Under the pieces are notes generated by a model. It saw only the letters and a program-made list of their open reading frames with translations. It had not been told where the DNA came from and made no database searches. This document shows positions 1-7,111 of a stretch of 38,666 nt of DNA, piece after piece. The stretch's first letter is position 1. Every line of letters begins with the position of its first letter. Source of the stretch: SAR86 cluster bacterium SAR86B. Lineage in GTDB: Bacteria > Pseudomonadota > Gammaproteobacteria > Magnimaribacterales > Magnimaribacteraceae. The DNA lies in NCBI GenBank assembly GCA_905182235.1, contig CAJJAM010000008.1:1-38666 (forward strand), written 5' to 3'. Both the position numbers and the translations under genes were made by a program.

Positions 1-549
1 AGAGCAGTTCAAAGAGGATCAGGGGGTGAAGATGGTGAGAATCTTGAAGAAGTTTCTTTTGAAGGGTACGGCCCGGGGGGGATTGCTATATTAGTTGAGT
101 CCATGACTGATAATAATAACCGCACAGTGGCTGAAGTTAGACATGCCTTTACCAAGGCAGGTGGAAACTTGGGTACAACCGGTTCAGTAGCTTACCTTTT
201 TGTAAAAAAAGGAATGATTCAAATTGCTTCTACTAAGAATGAAGAATTAATTATGGAGTTGGTTATAGATTCTGGTGCGGAAGACATCGAAGTTAGTAAT
301 GAAGGCTTAATATCAATTTCAACCATGCCAGAAGATTATGAGAATGTCAGAGGGGTGCTTATAGATAATTCCATTGAATTGATAGATTCGGAAATCTCTT
401 TAGTTCCAGAAACAGCAGTATCTTTAGATCTAGAGACTTCTTTGAAAGTGTTTAGACTCCTTGAAGCTCTCGAGGACCTAGATGACACCCAGAGTGTTCA
501 TTCTAATGCTGATTTTCCAGATGAAATGATGGAGCATTTAGATTCGTAA
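1..549 (+). CDS. yebC: YebC/PmpR family transcriptional regulator or translation factor, 5' partial
   Basis: The reading frame is open from base 1 and runs to TAA at 547-549, so the N terminus lies outside the window; 182 residues are visible out of about 245 usual. The signature segments EGYGPGG and NRTVAEVRHAF followed by GGNLGT.GSVAYLF are typical of the YebC/TACO1 family, DNA- or ribosome-associated proteins implicated in transcription regulation and in easing translation of difficult peptides. An internal ATG at 103 is not the start, because the conserved family sequence continues upstream of it. The stop overlaps the next gene's ATG by one base (TAATG), so the two are probably translationally coupled. 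yebC commonly precedes ruvC; here a different nuclease gene follows. Confidence 0.95.
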   Translation, partial: RAVQRGSGGEDGENLEEVSFEGYGPGGIAILVESMTDNNNRTVAEVRHAFTKAGGNLGTTGSVAYLFVKKGMIQIASTKNEELIMELVIDSGAEDIEVSNEGLISISTMPEDYENVRGVLIDNSIELIDSEISLVPETAVSLDLETSLKVFRLLEALEDLDDTQSVHSNADFPDEMMEHLDS

Positions 550-965
550 TGGCTAATTCTAGAAACAAAGGAGCTTCTTTTGAAAGAGAGGTTGCTAATT
601 TACTTACAGCTGATCTTGGTTTAGAGAAGAACATAAGAAGAATATTAGAACAAACACGTGAAAAGCATCTTCCGGATCTAATGATAGGACAATGGTACAT
701 AGAGTGTAAGCGTTATGCTTCAGGGGCAGAGCCTTTAGAAGCATGGTGGCAACAAGTCTTAGATGCTACAAGAACTAAAGGAATTCCTGCATTGGTTTAC
801 AAATTTGACAGAAGACCTATTAAGGTAAGAGTACCCCTTGGTGCCATAAACCCAGCTCTGCATCTAGATTCACCTTTTAATGCAGATTTACTTTGGGATG
901 ATTTCATATTTTTACTAAAAGAGCTCTATAAAGAAGACATAAGGGCACATGATCTTGAGGACTAA
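549..965 (+). CDS. Small PD-(D/E)XK nuclease, phage-type Holliday junction resolvase-like
   Basis: A 138-residue protein. The N-terminal GASFEREVANLL helix carries a conserved Glu, and the core PDLMIG...YIECKRY gives the PD-x(n)-ExK catalytic signature (Asp, Glu and Lys binding a metal ion). This layout resembles small phage-encoded Holliday junction resolvases and related PDDEXK endonucleases; I infer the family from motif and length only. It sits between yebC and ybgC, where many gammaproteobacteria carry ruvC-ruvA-ruvB, and overlaps both neighbours by one base (TAATG at each end). That position suggests it may supply the resolvase activity normally given by RuvC. An unrelated structure-specific or repair nuclease is the alternative. 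No RuvA or RuvB is present in the window. Confidence 0.75.
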   Translation: MANSRNKGASFEREVANLLTADLGLEKNIRRILEQTREKHLPDLMIGQWYIECKRYASGAEPLEAWWQQVLDATRTKGIPALVYKFDRRPIKVRVPLGAINPALHLDSPFNADLLWDDFIFLLKELYKEDIRAHDLED

Positions 966-1360
966 TGCATCAATATAAACTGAGAGTTTACTACGAAGAT
1001 ACCGATGCCCAGGGTGTTGTTTATTATGCAAATTATCTTAAATTTTTTGAAAGAGCTAGAACAGAATTTCTTAGAACGGCAGGCTATGAACAAAAAGCTC
1101 TTATGGAATCTGGGGCTGTATTTGTAGTTAGAGATCTTAACCTTGCTCTTCAAAGACCTGCAAGACTTGATGATGAGTTAATAATCAAAACAACTCTTAT
1201 AAAGTTAGGTAAAGTCACTTTTGATTTTAAGCAAGAAGCTTACCGAAGTGATATGCTGCTTTGCAGTGGTGACATAAGATGTGGGTGTATTGATGGCAAA
1301 AATTTTACTCCTTACTCGCTTCCTCAGGAGCTATATTCAAGAATGAAAAATTTACTTTAA
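965..1360 (+). CDS. ybgC: Acyl-CoA thioesterase YbgC of the Tol-Pal cluster
   Basis: A 131-residue hot-dog fold thioesterase. The N-terminal motif YYEDTDAQGVVYYANYLKF followed by ERARTE is the 4HBT/YbgC signature, with Asp14 as the expected catalytic acid. The family hydrolyses short-chain or acyl-carrier-bound acyl thioesters in the cytoplasm and is encoded at the head of tol-pal operons. The residue after GVVY, usually His in YbgC proteins (GVVYHA), is Tyr21 here, which might alter activity. The start ATG overlaps the upstream stop by one base and tolQ follows after three bases, so it belongs to the same transcript. Length is normal for the family. Confidence 0.93.
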   Translation: MHQYKLRVYYEDTDAQGVVYYANYLKFFERARTEFLRTAGYEQKALMESGAVFVVRDLNLALQRPARLDDELIIKTTLIKLGKVTFDFKQEAYRSDMLLCSGDIRCGCIDGKNFTPYSLPQELYSRMKNLL

Positions 1361-1363
1361 TTT

Positions 1364-2032
1364 ATGGATACTTCAATCTTAACTCTTTTTTTAAATGCTA
1401 GTTTTGTAGTTCAATCAGTAATAGTTTTATTAATTATTGCTTCAATCTTATCGTGGATGATTATCTTTGAAAGATGGATCTTTATTAGTAAATCAAAAGA
1501 TAATTTATCTTCTTTTGAAGATCTTTTCTGGTCTGATCTAGGAGTTGAAGGGATTTTAGAAATAGGTGATGACAAAAAACACGTTCCCTTTGGAGCTGAA
1601 TGCATATTCAGATCGGGATACACTGACTATAAGAGGTTAAGCTCACAAGACCTTGGAGCTGATGTTGTTATGGAAAGTGTTTTAAGAAACATGAAGGTTT
1701 CATTATCAAGAGAGCAGGTGCTTCTTGAAAACCACCTCCCTTTTTTAGCCACCGTGGCTTCGGTAAGCCCGTATATAGGTTTATTCGGTACCGTATGGGG
1801 AATAATGAACTCTTTTAGAGGACTTGCAGGTGCAAATCAAGCAACTTTAGCTGCTGTTGCTCCCGGTATATCAGAAGCACTAATCGCAACCGCAATAGGC
1901 CTTTTTGCTGCCATACCTGCACTCATAGCTTACAACCGTTTCATATCTCAAAGTGATTATCTCTTATCAGGTTATGAAAGTTTTATGGATGAATTTGCAG
2001 CCGTATTGCATAGAGAAATACACTCAAGGTAA
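1364..2032 (+). CDS. tolQ: Tol-Pal system inner-membrane motor protein TolQ
   Basis: A 222-residue TolQ/ExbB/MotA-type proton channel subunit. Transmembrane segments are visible at about residues 14-36, 126-148 and 169-191. Thr143 (in FGTV) and Thr176 (in LIATAIG) match the channel-lining threonines of E. coli TolQ. TolQ forms a multimeric channel around a TolR dimer and uses proton motive force to drive TolA, coupling inner and outer membranes during constriction. It lies directly downstream of ybgC and five bases before tolR, in the canonical order. Nothing is unusual in length or composition. Confidence 0.96.
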   Translation: MDTSILTLFLNASFVVQSVIVLLIIASILSWMIIFERWIFISKSKDNLSSFEDLFWSDLGVEGILEIGDDKKHVPFGAECIFRSGYTDYKRLSSQDLGADVVMESVLRNMKVSLSREQVLLENHLPFLATVASVSPYIGLFGTVWGIMNSFRGLAGANQATLAAVAPGISEALIATAIGLFAAIPALIAYNRFISQSDYLLSGYESFMDEFAAVLHREIHSR

Positions 2033-2037
2033 TAGAT

Positions 2038-2460
2038 ATGTTAAATAGAAGAAGGAACTTGATTTCAGATATCAATGTAGTTCCTTATATCGATGTAATG
2101 TTGGTTCTTTTAGTTATTTTCATGGTCGCAGCACCCTTAATGGTTCAAGGCATCTCAGTTAATTTACCCGAAGTATCATCTGATGCGCTTCCGGTAGAGA
2201 ACTCTGAACCTCTCATTATTTCAGTAAGATCCGATGGCTCCTTTTTTTTAGAAATTGATGCCACAAGAAATCAACCTTTAACACTCGATGAAGTTTCACA
2301 AGAAGTTACAAAGTTATTAAAAGCCGATAAGAATATGCAGGTTGTTATAAGAGGAGACGCAGAAGTTAAGTACGAGAAAGTTATGATGTTAATGGCGCTT
2401 CTCCAGCAATTAGGATCAAAAAATATAGGCCTAATAACTAAGCCTCCTAAATCAAACTAA
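2038..2460 (+). CDS. tolR: Tol-Pal system inner-membrane protein TolR
   Basis: A 140-residue protein with a short cytoplasmic tail, one transmembrane helix (about residues 17-36) and a periplasmic ExbD/TolR domain. The essential proton-carrying aspartate is Asp19 in NVVPYIDVMLVLLVIFM, equivalent to Asp23 of E. coli TolR. It is the stator/plug partner of TolQ and relays motor energy to TolA. The stop codon overlaps the tolA ATG by one base (TAATG), implying translational coupling. Confidence 0.95.
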   Translation: MLNRRRNLISDINVVPYIDVMLVLLVIFMVAAPLMVQGISVNLPEVSSDALPVENSEPLIISVRSDGSFFLEIDATRNQPLTLDEVSQEVTKLLKADKNMQVVIRGDAEVKYEKVMMLMALLQQLGSKNIGLITKPPKSN

Positions 2461-3068
2461 TGCAGAATCTTTTTGCAGGATTCTTCGTTTCATTATTAAT
2501 CCACACTGGATTAGTTTTATCCTTGTCTAATATTTTTAATATAGATTTATTGAATTTTCAAGCCGAATACGCAGCCCCTATACCCGCTTACCTGGTTTTT
2601 GAACAACCAGCATTAACTTCTAAGAAAGAATTTAAAAGAATTGTCATTAATGACGTTACTCCGGAATCAAAACTAAAAATAGATATCAAGGAGATGGTTC
2701 TAAAGCCAGACCAAGAGATTCTTATTCTGGAAAGCAAGGCTACCAAGCCTAGTATTGTTAAGAAAAACAAAATAAATTTAAGCGAAAAAAATAGAATTCT
2801 ATTCTTTTCTTCCATTATCGAAGGGCAGATTAGAACGGTATGGAAAAAACCAATCGTTCCTGAAGGACTGAGTGTCGAGCTTGTACTTTCTATGGTACCA
2901 ACAGGTGAAATACTGGATGTAAAAATTAAGAGGCCAAGTGGTAATGAGGCCTTTGATCGCTCGGCGCTTATTGCCGTTGCCAAGGTCAAGAAGTTTGAAA
3001 ATTTATCAATGTCGGCAAAATTATTTGATGATAACTTTAGAAATTTCTCTTTAATCTTTAGACCATAA
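2460..3068 (+). CDS. tolA: Tol-Pal system protein TolA, short form
   Basis: A 202-residue protein, about half the length of E. coli TolA (421). The N-terminal membrane anchor (about residues 5-26) keeps Ser11, His15 and Leu22 of the SHLS motif that contacts TolQ-TolR. The C-terminal third (from about residue 110: IEGQIRTVWKKP, then SVELVLSMVPTGEILDVKI and SGNEAFDRSALIAV) is the TonB-like TolA-C domain that binds Pal or TolB. The long alanine/lysine-rich helical domain II of enteric TolA is replaced by a short linker of roughly 80 residues. The assignment rests on operon position plus the C-terminal fold signature. Confidence 0.9.
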   Translation: MQNLFAGFFVSLLIHTGLVLSLSNIFNIDLLNFQAEYAAPIPAYLVFEQPALTSKKEFKRIVINDVTPESKLKIDIKEMVLKPDQEILILESKATKPSIVKKNKINLSEKNRILFFSSIIEGQIRTVWKKPIVPEGLSVELVLSMVPTGEILDVKIKRPSGNEAFDRSALIAVAKVKKFENLSMSAKLFDDNFRNFSLIFRP

Positions 3069-3075
3069 TGAAGAA

Positions 3076-4380
3076 ATGAAGCATTTAAATAAGATTATTT
3101 TTTTCCTTCTATTTTTTTCAAGTTCTTATTTTTATTCTCAACTCAGAATAGAAATAACAGGTGGAACGGATGAACCTATTAAAGTTGCAATGGTTCCCTT
3201 TGAATGGACGCTTGATCTTGCTCCTCCCTTTTACCTTCATGAAATTGTTAAAAAAGATTTAGAGTCTTTTGCCGAGTTCTCAGTATTAAATCCTGAAGAT
3301 ATGCTGAGTTATCCAACTTTAGAGGAAGAAGTTTCTTATAGGGATTGGAGACTGCTTAAAGTAGATTACTTAATAATAGGTTCAGTTCTCAAATCAGAAA
3401 TAGAAGGAGAGGTTAATATTTCCTATTCCATATTGGACGTCTCTAGGCAAAAGAATGTTCATAAAGCTTTAATGATGGGCTCTCTTGGATCTCTAAATAG
3501 AATAGGCCATAATATTAGCGATAGAATCTATGAAAAAATTAATGGCATACCTGGAATTTTTTCAACTAAGATTGCTTATGTTGATAAGCCTGTAGCAAAT
3601 AAAGAAAGTTATGATTTGAGAATAACTGATATTAACGGAGAAGGGGATCTATCTTTATTTTTATCTAGTCAGCCAATACTCTCTCCTGATTGGTCTCCTG
3701 ATGGTAAGCAGATAGCTTATGTTTCATTTGAAGAAGGAACTTCTAGAATCTATATACAAGAGCTATCTACTGGCAATAGGCGTGCTCTTAAACATGAAAA
3801 AGGTATAAACAGCTCTCCCTCCTGGTCCCCTGATGGGAACTTCTTGACCGGAGTACTTTCAAAAGGAGGAAATCCAGATTTATACTTGTATGATCTAAAA
3901 AATAATAACTGGAAACAATTAACGGATCATTACGGTATTGACACAGAACCAGATTGGTCACCAAATGGTAAATCTCTAATATTTACTTCTAATAGAAGCG
4001 GATCGCCTCAAATATATGAAATAAATATTTCTTCGATGAGAGTCAAGAGAAAGACATTCGAAGGAACCTATAACGCTAGGGCCAGGTATCTTCCTGATGG
4101 AAAAAAAATAATTTACGTGCATCGGCGAAAAGGAGTGTTCCATATAGCTTTACATAACCTAAAAACGGGTAGGATTTCTATACTTACAGATACTTTTTTA
4201 GATGAATCTCCATCTGTTGCTCCAAATGGCAATGTAATTATTTATGCTACAAAAGATAAAACTACGGATACAGATGTTTTAGCAGGAGTGACCATTAATG
4301 GAAAAACTAAATTTATATTGCCCTCAGCTTCAGGAGGTGCAAGAGAGCCGGCTTGGTCACCAATATTAGATAAGTATTAA
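3076..4380 (+). CDS. tolB: Periplasmic beta-propeller protein TolB
   Basis: A 434-residue protein with a hydrophobic N-terminal signal peptide (about residues 1-21), an N-terminal alpha/beta domain (RIEITGGTDEPIKVAMVPF) and repeated propeller blades marked by DWSPDGKQIAYVS, SWSPDGNFL and DWSPNGKSLIFTS. TolB binds Pal and the C-terminal domain of TolA in the periplasm and takes part in releasing Pal from peptidoglycan. It begins seven bases after tolA. Length equals that of the family (about 430). Confidence 0.96.
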   Translation: MKHLNKIIFFLLFFSSSYFYSQLRIEITGGTDEPIKVAMVPFEWTLDLAPPFYLHEIVKKDLESFAEFSVLNPEDMLSYPTLEEEVSYRDWRLLKVDYLIIGSVLKSEIEGEVNISYSILDVSRQKNVHKALMMGSLGSLNRIGHNISDRIYEKINGIPGIFSTKIAYVDKPVANKESYDLRITDINGEGDLSLFLSSQPILSPDWSPDGKQIAYVSFEEGTSRIYIQELSTGNRRALKHEKGINSSPSWSPDGNFLTGVLSKGGNPDLYLYDLKNNNWKQLTDHYGIDTEPDWSPNGKSLIFTSNRSGSPQIYEINISSMRVKRKTFEGTYNARARYLPDGKKIIYVHRRKGVFHIALHNLKTGRISILTDTFLDESPSVAPNGNVIIYATKDKTTDTDVLAGVTINGKTKFILPSASGGAREPAWSPILDKY

Positions 4381-4412
4381 AATAAAGTATAATAATTAAA
4401 AAGGAGATTACC

Positions 4413-4880
4413 ATGACATTACATAGAAGATTTTTTATATTGACTGCCATTATGTTCGGCCTAAGTGCCTGCACAAGTACGTCAATTGAAAGAACAAGTG
4501 ATGCAACGGCTGTATCGGCTAGCACCACCAGTGTTTATTCAGAATCTAGCCTGACTTCATCCAGCACCGTCTATTTTAGTTATGACAACTACAATATAGA
4601 TTCTATTGGTTCTGATAAGATTAAAAATTTAGCAGCTATCGTAAAAATGAATGGATTAAACGTGAGAGTAGAAGGGCATTGTGACGAGAGAGGCACTAGA
4701 GAATACAACTTAGCCTTGGGAGAAAGAAGAGCAAATGCTATAGCAGAACTTTTAATAATCAATGGAGTTTCTAAAGCCAATATAATGACCGTTAGTTATG
4801 GTGAAGAAAAGCCTTCTGCCAGAGGGTCTAATGAAAAATCTTGGTCAAAAAATAGAAGAGCTTTAATTAAAACTTTCTAA
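4413..4880 (+). CDS. pal: Peptidoglycan-associated outer-membrane lipoprotein Pal
   Basis: A 155-residue lipoprotein with a lipobox ending at Cys20 (GLSAC), followed by a serine/threonine-rich linker and an OmpA-like peptidoglycan-binding domain from about residue 52. The core VRVEGHCDERGTREYNLALG with ERRANAI carries the Asp and Arg residues that grip diaminopimelate. It tethers the outer membrane to the cell wall and is the target of TolA and TolB. It is the only gene of the cluster with a longer leader (32 bases) and a strong Shine-Dalgarno (AAGGAG about six bases before ATG), consistent with high expression. Confidence 0.96.
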   Translation: MTLHRRFFILTAIMFGLSACTSTSIERTSDATAVSASTTSVYSESSLTSSSTVYFSYDNYNIDSIGSDKIKNLAAIVKMNGLNVRVEGHCDERGTREYNLALGERRANAIAELLIINGVSKANIMTVSYGEEKPSARGSNEKSWSKNRRALIKTF

Positions 4881-4893
4881 TTAAGTTAAGCTT

Positions 4894-5586
4894 TTGAAAC
4901 TCTTCAATAAATTACTTTTTTTATGTTTTTTGCAAACACAGTTCTTGTTCTCGGATGATTCTGAAAAAACAGAATTACTTTATAAAAACATTGCTGGCTT
5001 AGAAAAAGAGATTGTTGTTTTAAGGAACTTAGTTGAAGAAAACTCTTACCTCCTTGAGAGACTACAAGAGTTAAATCAACAACGTTATTTAGAGACAGAT
5101 AAAAGAATTTATGAATTGTCTTTACTGAAGAATAATCAAGATTCAGATCCAGTAGATAATGAAAACACTCCGGAAGATGAAGAGATCTTAAACATTGATT
5201 TACTGTTATTTAAGGAAGCTTTAGAGCTGTTTGAAGTTGCTCTGTATGCAGAGGCCCTGAATAAATTTAGAGAAATTATTATAAGTTCACCAGAAGGAGA
5301 ATACACCCCGGATGCCTATTTTTGGTCTGGAGAATTATTCCTAGCCCAAAAGATGTTAGAAGATGCCAGAGAAAGTTATTTAATTATTATTGATAAGTAC
5401 TCTGATCATAAAAGGGCGCCTGATTCACTTTATAAATTAGGAGAAATTGCTATTAGTCTTGGGGATGGTTTAGCTGCTGTAGATTATTTTAAATCTGTTA
5501 TTGATAGATACCCTAATAGTGCTGTAGCGCAGCTTGCAAAAAAATCTTTAGAAAATATTCAAGAAGAGTCGAATTTAATTGATTAA
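4894..5586 (+). CDS. cpoB: Cell division coordinator CpoB (YbgF), TTG start
   Basis: A 230-residue periplasmic protein: signal peptide (about residues 1-20), an N-terminal coiled coil (about 28-75) matching the trimerisation region of CpoB, an acidic linker, and TPR repeats (about 105-225, with the family's DAYFWSGELFLAQ and PDSLYKLGEIA segments). CpoB links Tol-Pal function to PBP1b-mediated septal peptidoglycan synthesis. The start is TTG at 4894, since no ATG or GTG lies suitably upstream of the signal peptide and the next Met would remove it. It closes the tol-pal operon and is followed by tRNA-Lys, a conserved arrangement. Confidence 0.92.
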   Translation: MKLFNKLLFLCFLQTQFLFSDDSEKTELLYKNIAGLEKEIVVLRNLVEENSYLLERLQELNQQRYLETDKRIYELSLLKNNQDSDPVDNENTPEDEEILNIDLLLFKEALELFEVALYAEALNKFREIIISSPEGEYTPDAYFWSGELFLAQKMLEDARESYLIIIDKYSDHKRAPDSLYKLGEIAISLGDGLAAVDYFKSVIDRYPNSAVAQLAKKSLENIQEESNLID

Positions 5587-5611
5587 ACCTATAAGATACG
5601 CTTTTTTTTTC

Positions 5612-5687
5612 GGGCCGTTAGCTCAGTCGGTAGAGCAGTTCGCTTTTAACGAATTGGTCCTGCGTTCGAGTCGCAGACGGCCCACCA
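5612..5687 (+). tRNA. tRNA-Lys, anticodon UUU
   Basis: A complete cloverleaf can be folded by eye. The acceptor arms GGGCCGT (5612-5618) and ACGGCCC (5677-5683) pair fully. The D arm contains GCTC...GAGC; the anticodon stem GTTCG/CGAAT encloses loop CTTTTAA with anticodon TTT at 5645-5647; the T arm is CTGCG-TTCGAGT-CGCAG. CCA is encoded at 5685-5687 after discriminator A. The position after cpoB is conserved: E. coli also has a lysine tRNA just downstream of tol-pal-cpoB. Only seven bases separate the CCA end from crcB, so the tRNA is probably excised from a transcript that also carries crcB. Confidence 0.97.
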
Positions 5688-5694
5688 CTTCTTA

Positions 5695-6057
5695 ATGAAA
5701 TTTCTTTTAATTGGTATAGGCGGAGCTCTTGGAGCTCTAACCCGGTCATACTTATCAGAAGGAATAGAAAAAATAAACTTTCTACCAATGCCAATGGGCG
5801 TACTTTTGGTAAATTTTCTGGGATGTTTTTTTCTTGGATTAATGATTAATTCATTGGATCCTAAATATCAAGAAATTTATCAACCTCTTATTTTTATAGG
5901 TTTTTTAGGAGCCTTTACAACTTTCTCTGCATTTTCAAGAGAATCATTAGATTTACTCAATCAAGGTCAAGTTGCACTTGCTGTTTTTTATGTAGTTTTG
6001 ACTGTATTGGTTTGTTTGTTAGGCACCTGGGTGGGTGTGTTACTAACTAATAGATAA
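5695..6057 (+). CDS. crcB: Fluoride ion channel CrcB/Fluc
   Basis: A 120-residue inner-membrane protein with four hydrophobic helices. Family hallmarks are the N-terminal GGALGALTRSYL, the central GVLLVNFLGCFFLG with its pore Asn, and GFLGAFTTFSAFSRE, which carries the phenylalanines and threonines lining the fluoride pathway. Fluc proteins act as dual-topology dimers exporting fluoride from the cytoplasm. The ATG is seven bases after the tRNA, leaving no room for a fluoride riboswitch or a private promoter. Length is normal. Confidence 0.94.
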   Translation: MKFLLIGIGGALGALTRSYLSEGIEKINFLPMPMGVLLVNFLGCFFLGLMINSLDPKYQEIYQPLIFIGFLGAFTTFSAFSRESLDLLNQGQVALAVFYVVLTVLVCLLGTWVGVLLTNR

Positions 6058-6079
6058 AATGCTGCCTAAAGAAAGTTAA

Positions 6080-6430
6080 ATGTATTTATTCCTAAAAATT
6101 CTAATTACTTCAATTATTGTTGTGTTGATTTCAGAAATTTCAAGACGCTCAACAGTTTTTGCAGGCATATTGGCGTCCATCCCTCTTACCTCTCTACTTG
6201 CTCTTAGTTGGATCTATATTGAAAGACAAGATGTAGAAGAGATAACTTTATTGTCCACAAATATAATGCTTATGATCCCCCCTTCTTTAGCATTCTTTGT
6301 TGTTCTTCCCTATTGCCTGAAGTTAAACATTGGATTTATACCGTCATTATTTATTGCTGTATTAATAACAGCTATGGTTTATTCGCTCTATATTTATTTA
6401 TTGGGCTTATTTGAGATTAGGCTTAAGTAG
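6080..6430 (+). CDS. Small four-helix membrane protein, DUF3147/GlpM-like
   Basis: A 116-residue, strongly hydrophobic protein with four predicted membrane helices (about residues 4-18, 29-46, 62-79 and 84-110). The motif EISRRSTVFAGILASIPLTS resembles the DUF3147 (GlpM-like) family of small inner-membrane proteins whose function is not established. It lies 22 bases downstream of crcB and may share its transcript. No catalytic motifs are visible. The family assignment is from memory of the motif and is tentative. Confidence 0.7.
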   Translation: MYLFLKILITSIIVVLISEISRRSTVFAGILASIPLTSLLALSWIYIERQDVEEITLLSTNIMLMIPPSLAFFVVLPYCLKLNIGFIPSLFIAVLITAMVYSLYIYLLGLFEIRLK

Positions 6431-6462
6431 TTTTAAGCTTTAAATAATAAAAAGGAGAAAAG

Positions 6463-6732
6463 ATGAACTTATACATGATGCACGTAGGTTTTTATGACCA
6501 TTCAATTGGTGAAGGTATTTATGAATCCCATATAAATTATTTCATTGCCGCTTCAGATCCAAAAGATGCTAAAACTAAAGTCTTAGCCTTAGAAGAATTT
6601 CAAGATAGGAATATGCATATAGATGGTATAAAAGAGATTTCTGAAGTTGATGGTTATGAGGTTAGGTTAGTTCAATCTTCAGAAGCTAAAGATGGTAAGG
6701 TTTTCTCTTATGACGAATCATCTGATTTATAA
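6463..6732 (+). CDS. DUF1543-like small protein
   Basis: An 89-residue soluble acidic protein. The start follows a strong Shine-Dalgarno (AAGGAG about six bases upstream). The N-terminal MHVGFYD...GEGIYESHINYF and the later HIDGIKEISEVDGYEV resemble the DUF1543 domain, which typically shows a HIDxxxEVxxVDGY segment. Function is unknown in the family. It stands alone between the DUF3147-like membrane protein and hinT, with 25-32 base gaps, and gives no contextual clue to its role. Confidence 0.72.
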   Translation: MNLYMMHVGFYDHSIGEGIYESHINYFIAASDPKDAKTKVLALEEFQDRNMHIDGIKEISEVDGYEVRLVQSSEAKDGKVFSYDESSDL

Positions 6733-6757
6733 TAGAATTTGAGCCATAAATTAATTA

Positions 6758-7111
6758 ATGTCTAAAAGTATGACTGATACCCTTTTTCAAAAGATTATAG
6801 ATAGAGAAATACCCGCTGAAATAATTTATGAAGATGAGCTTTCTATGGCTTTCAAGGACATAAACCCAGTTGCTCCAAATCATGTCTTAATAATTCCAAA
6901 AAAACATATACCTAAAATTTCAGATGCAGATTTAGAAGATAAAGATCTTTTAGGTCATTTAATGTATGTAGCAGGCGAGGTAGCGAGAGATTTAGGAGTT
7001 GAAGATGCTTTTAGGTTGGTTATTAATAACGGAGCGGACGCTCAACAAACAGTTTTTCATTTACATATACACTTGATTGCCGGAAGGCCTTTTACTTGGC
7101 CACCAGGTTAA
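6758..7111 (+). CDS. hinT: HIT-family purine nucleoside phosphoramidase HinT
   Basis: A 117-residue histidine-triad protein. The catalytic HLHIHLIAGRPFTW places His101, His103 and His105 in the triad, with NHVLIIPKKHI and the N-terminal FQKIIDREIPAEIIYED as further hallmarks. HinT hydrolyses AMP-lysine-type phosphoramidates and aminoacyl adenylates. Met5 (ATG at 6770, giving MTDTLFQKI) fits the usual family start as well as the first ATG, and neither has a clear Shine-Dalgarno. The stop is immediately adjacent to the convergent bepA stop with no gap. Confidence 0.94.
   Translation: MSKSMTDTLFQKIIDREIPAEIIYEDELSMAFKDINPVAPNHVLIIPKKHIPKISDADLEDKDLLGHLMYVAGEVARDLGVEDAFRLVINNGADAQQTVFHLHIHLIAGRPFTWPPG

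Noticed and set aside
5601-5611. T-run before tRNA-Lys as a rho-independent terminator of the tol-pal operon
   Set aside because: No GC-rich hairpin precedes the T-run, so it does not qualify.
5688-5694. Fluoride riboswitch upstream of crcB
   Set aside because: Only seven bases separate the tRNA from the start codon; there is no room for the crcB RNA motif.
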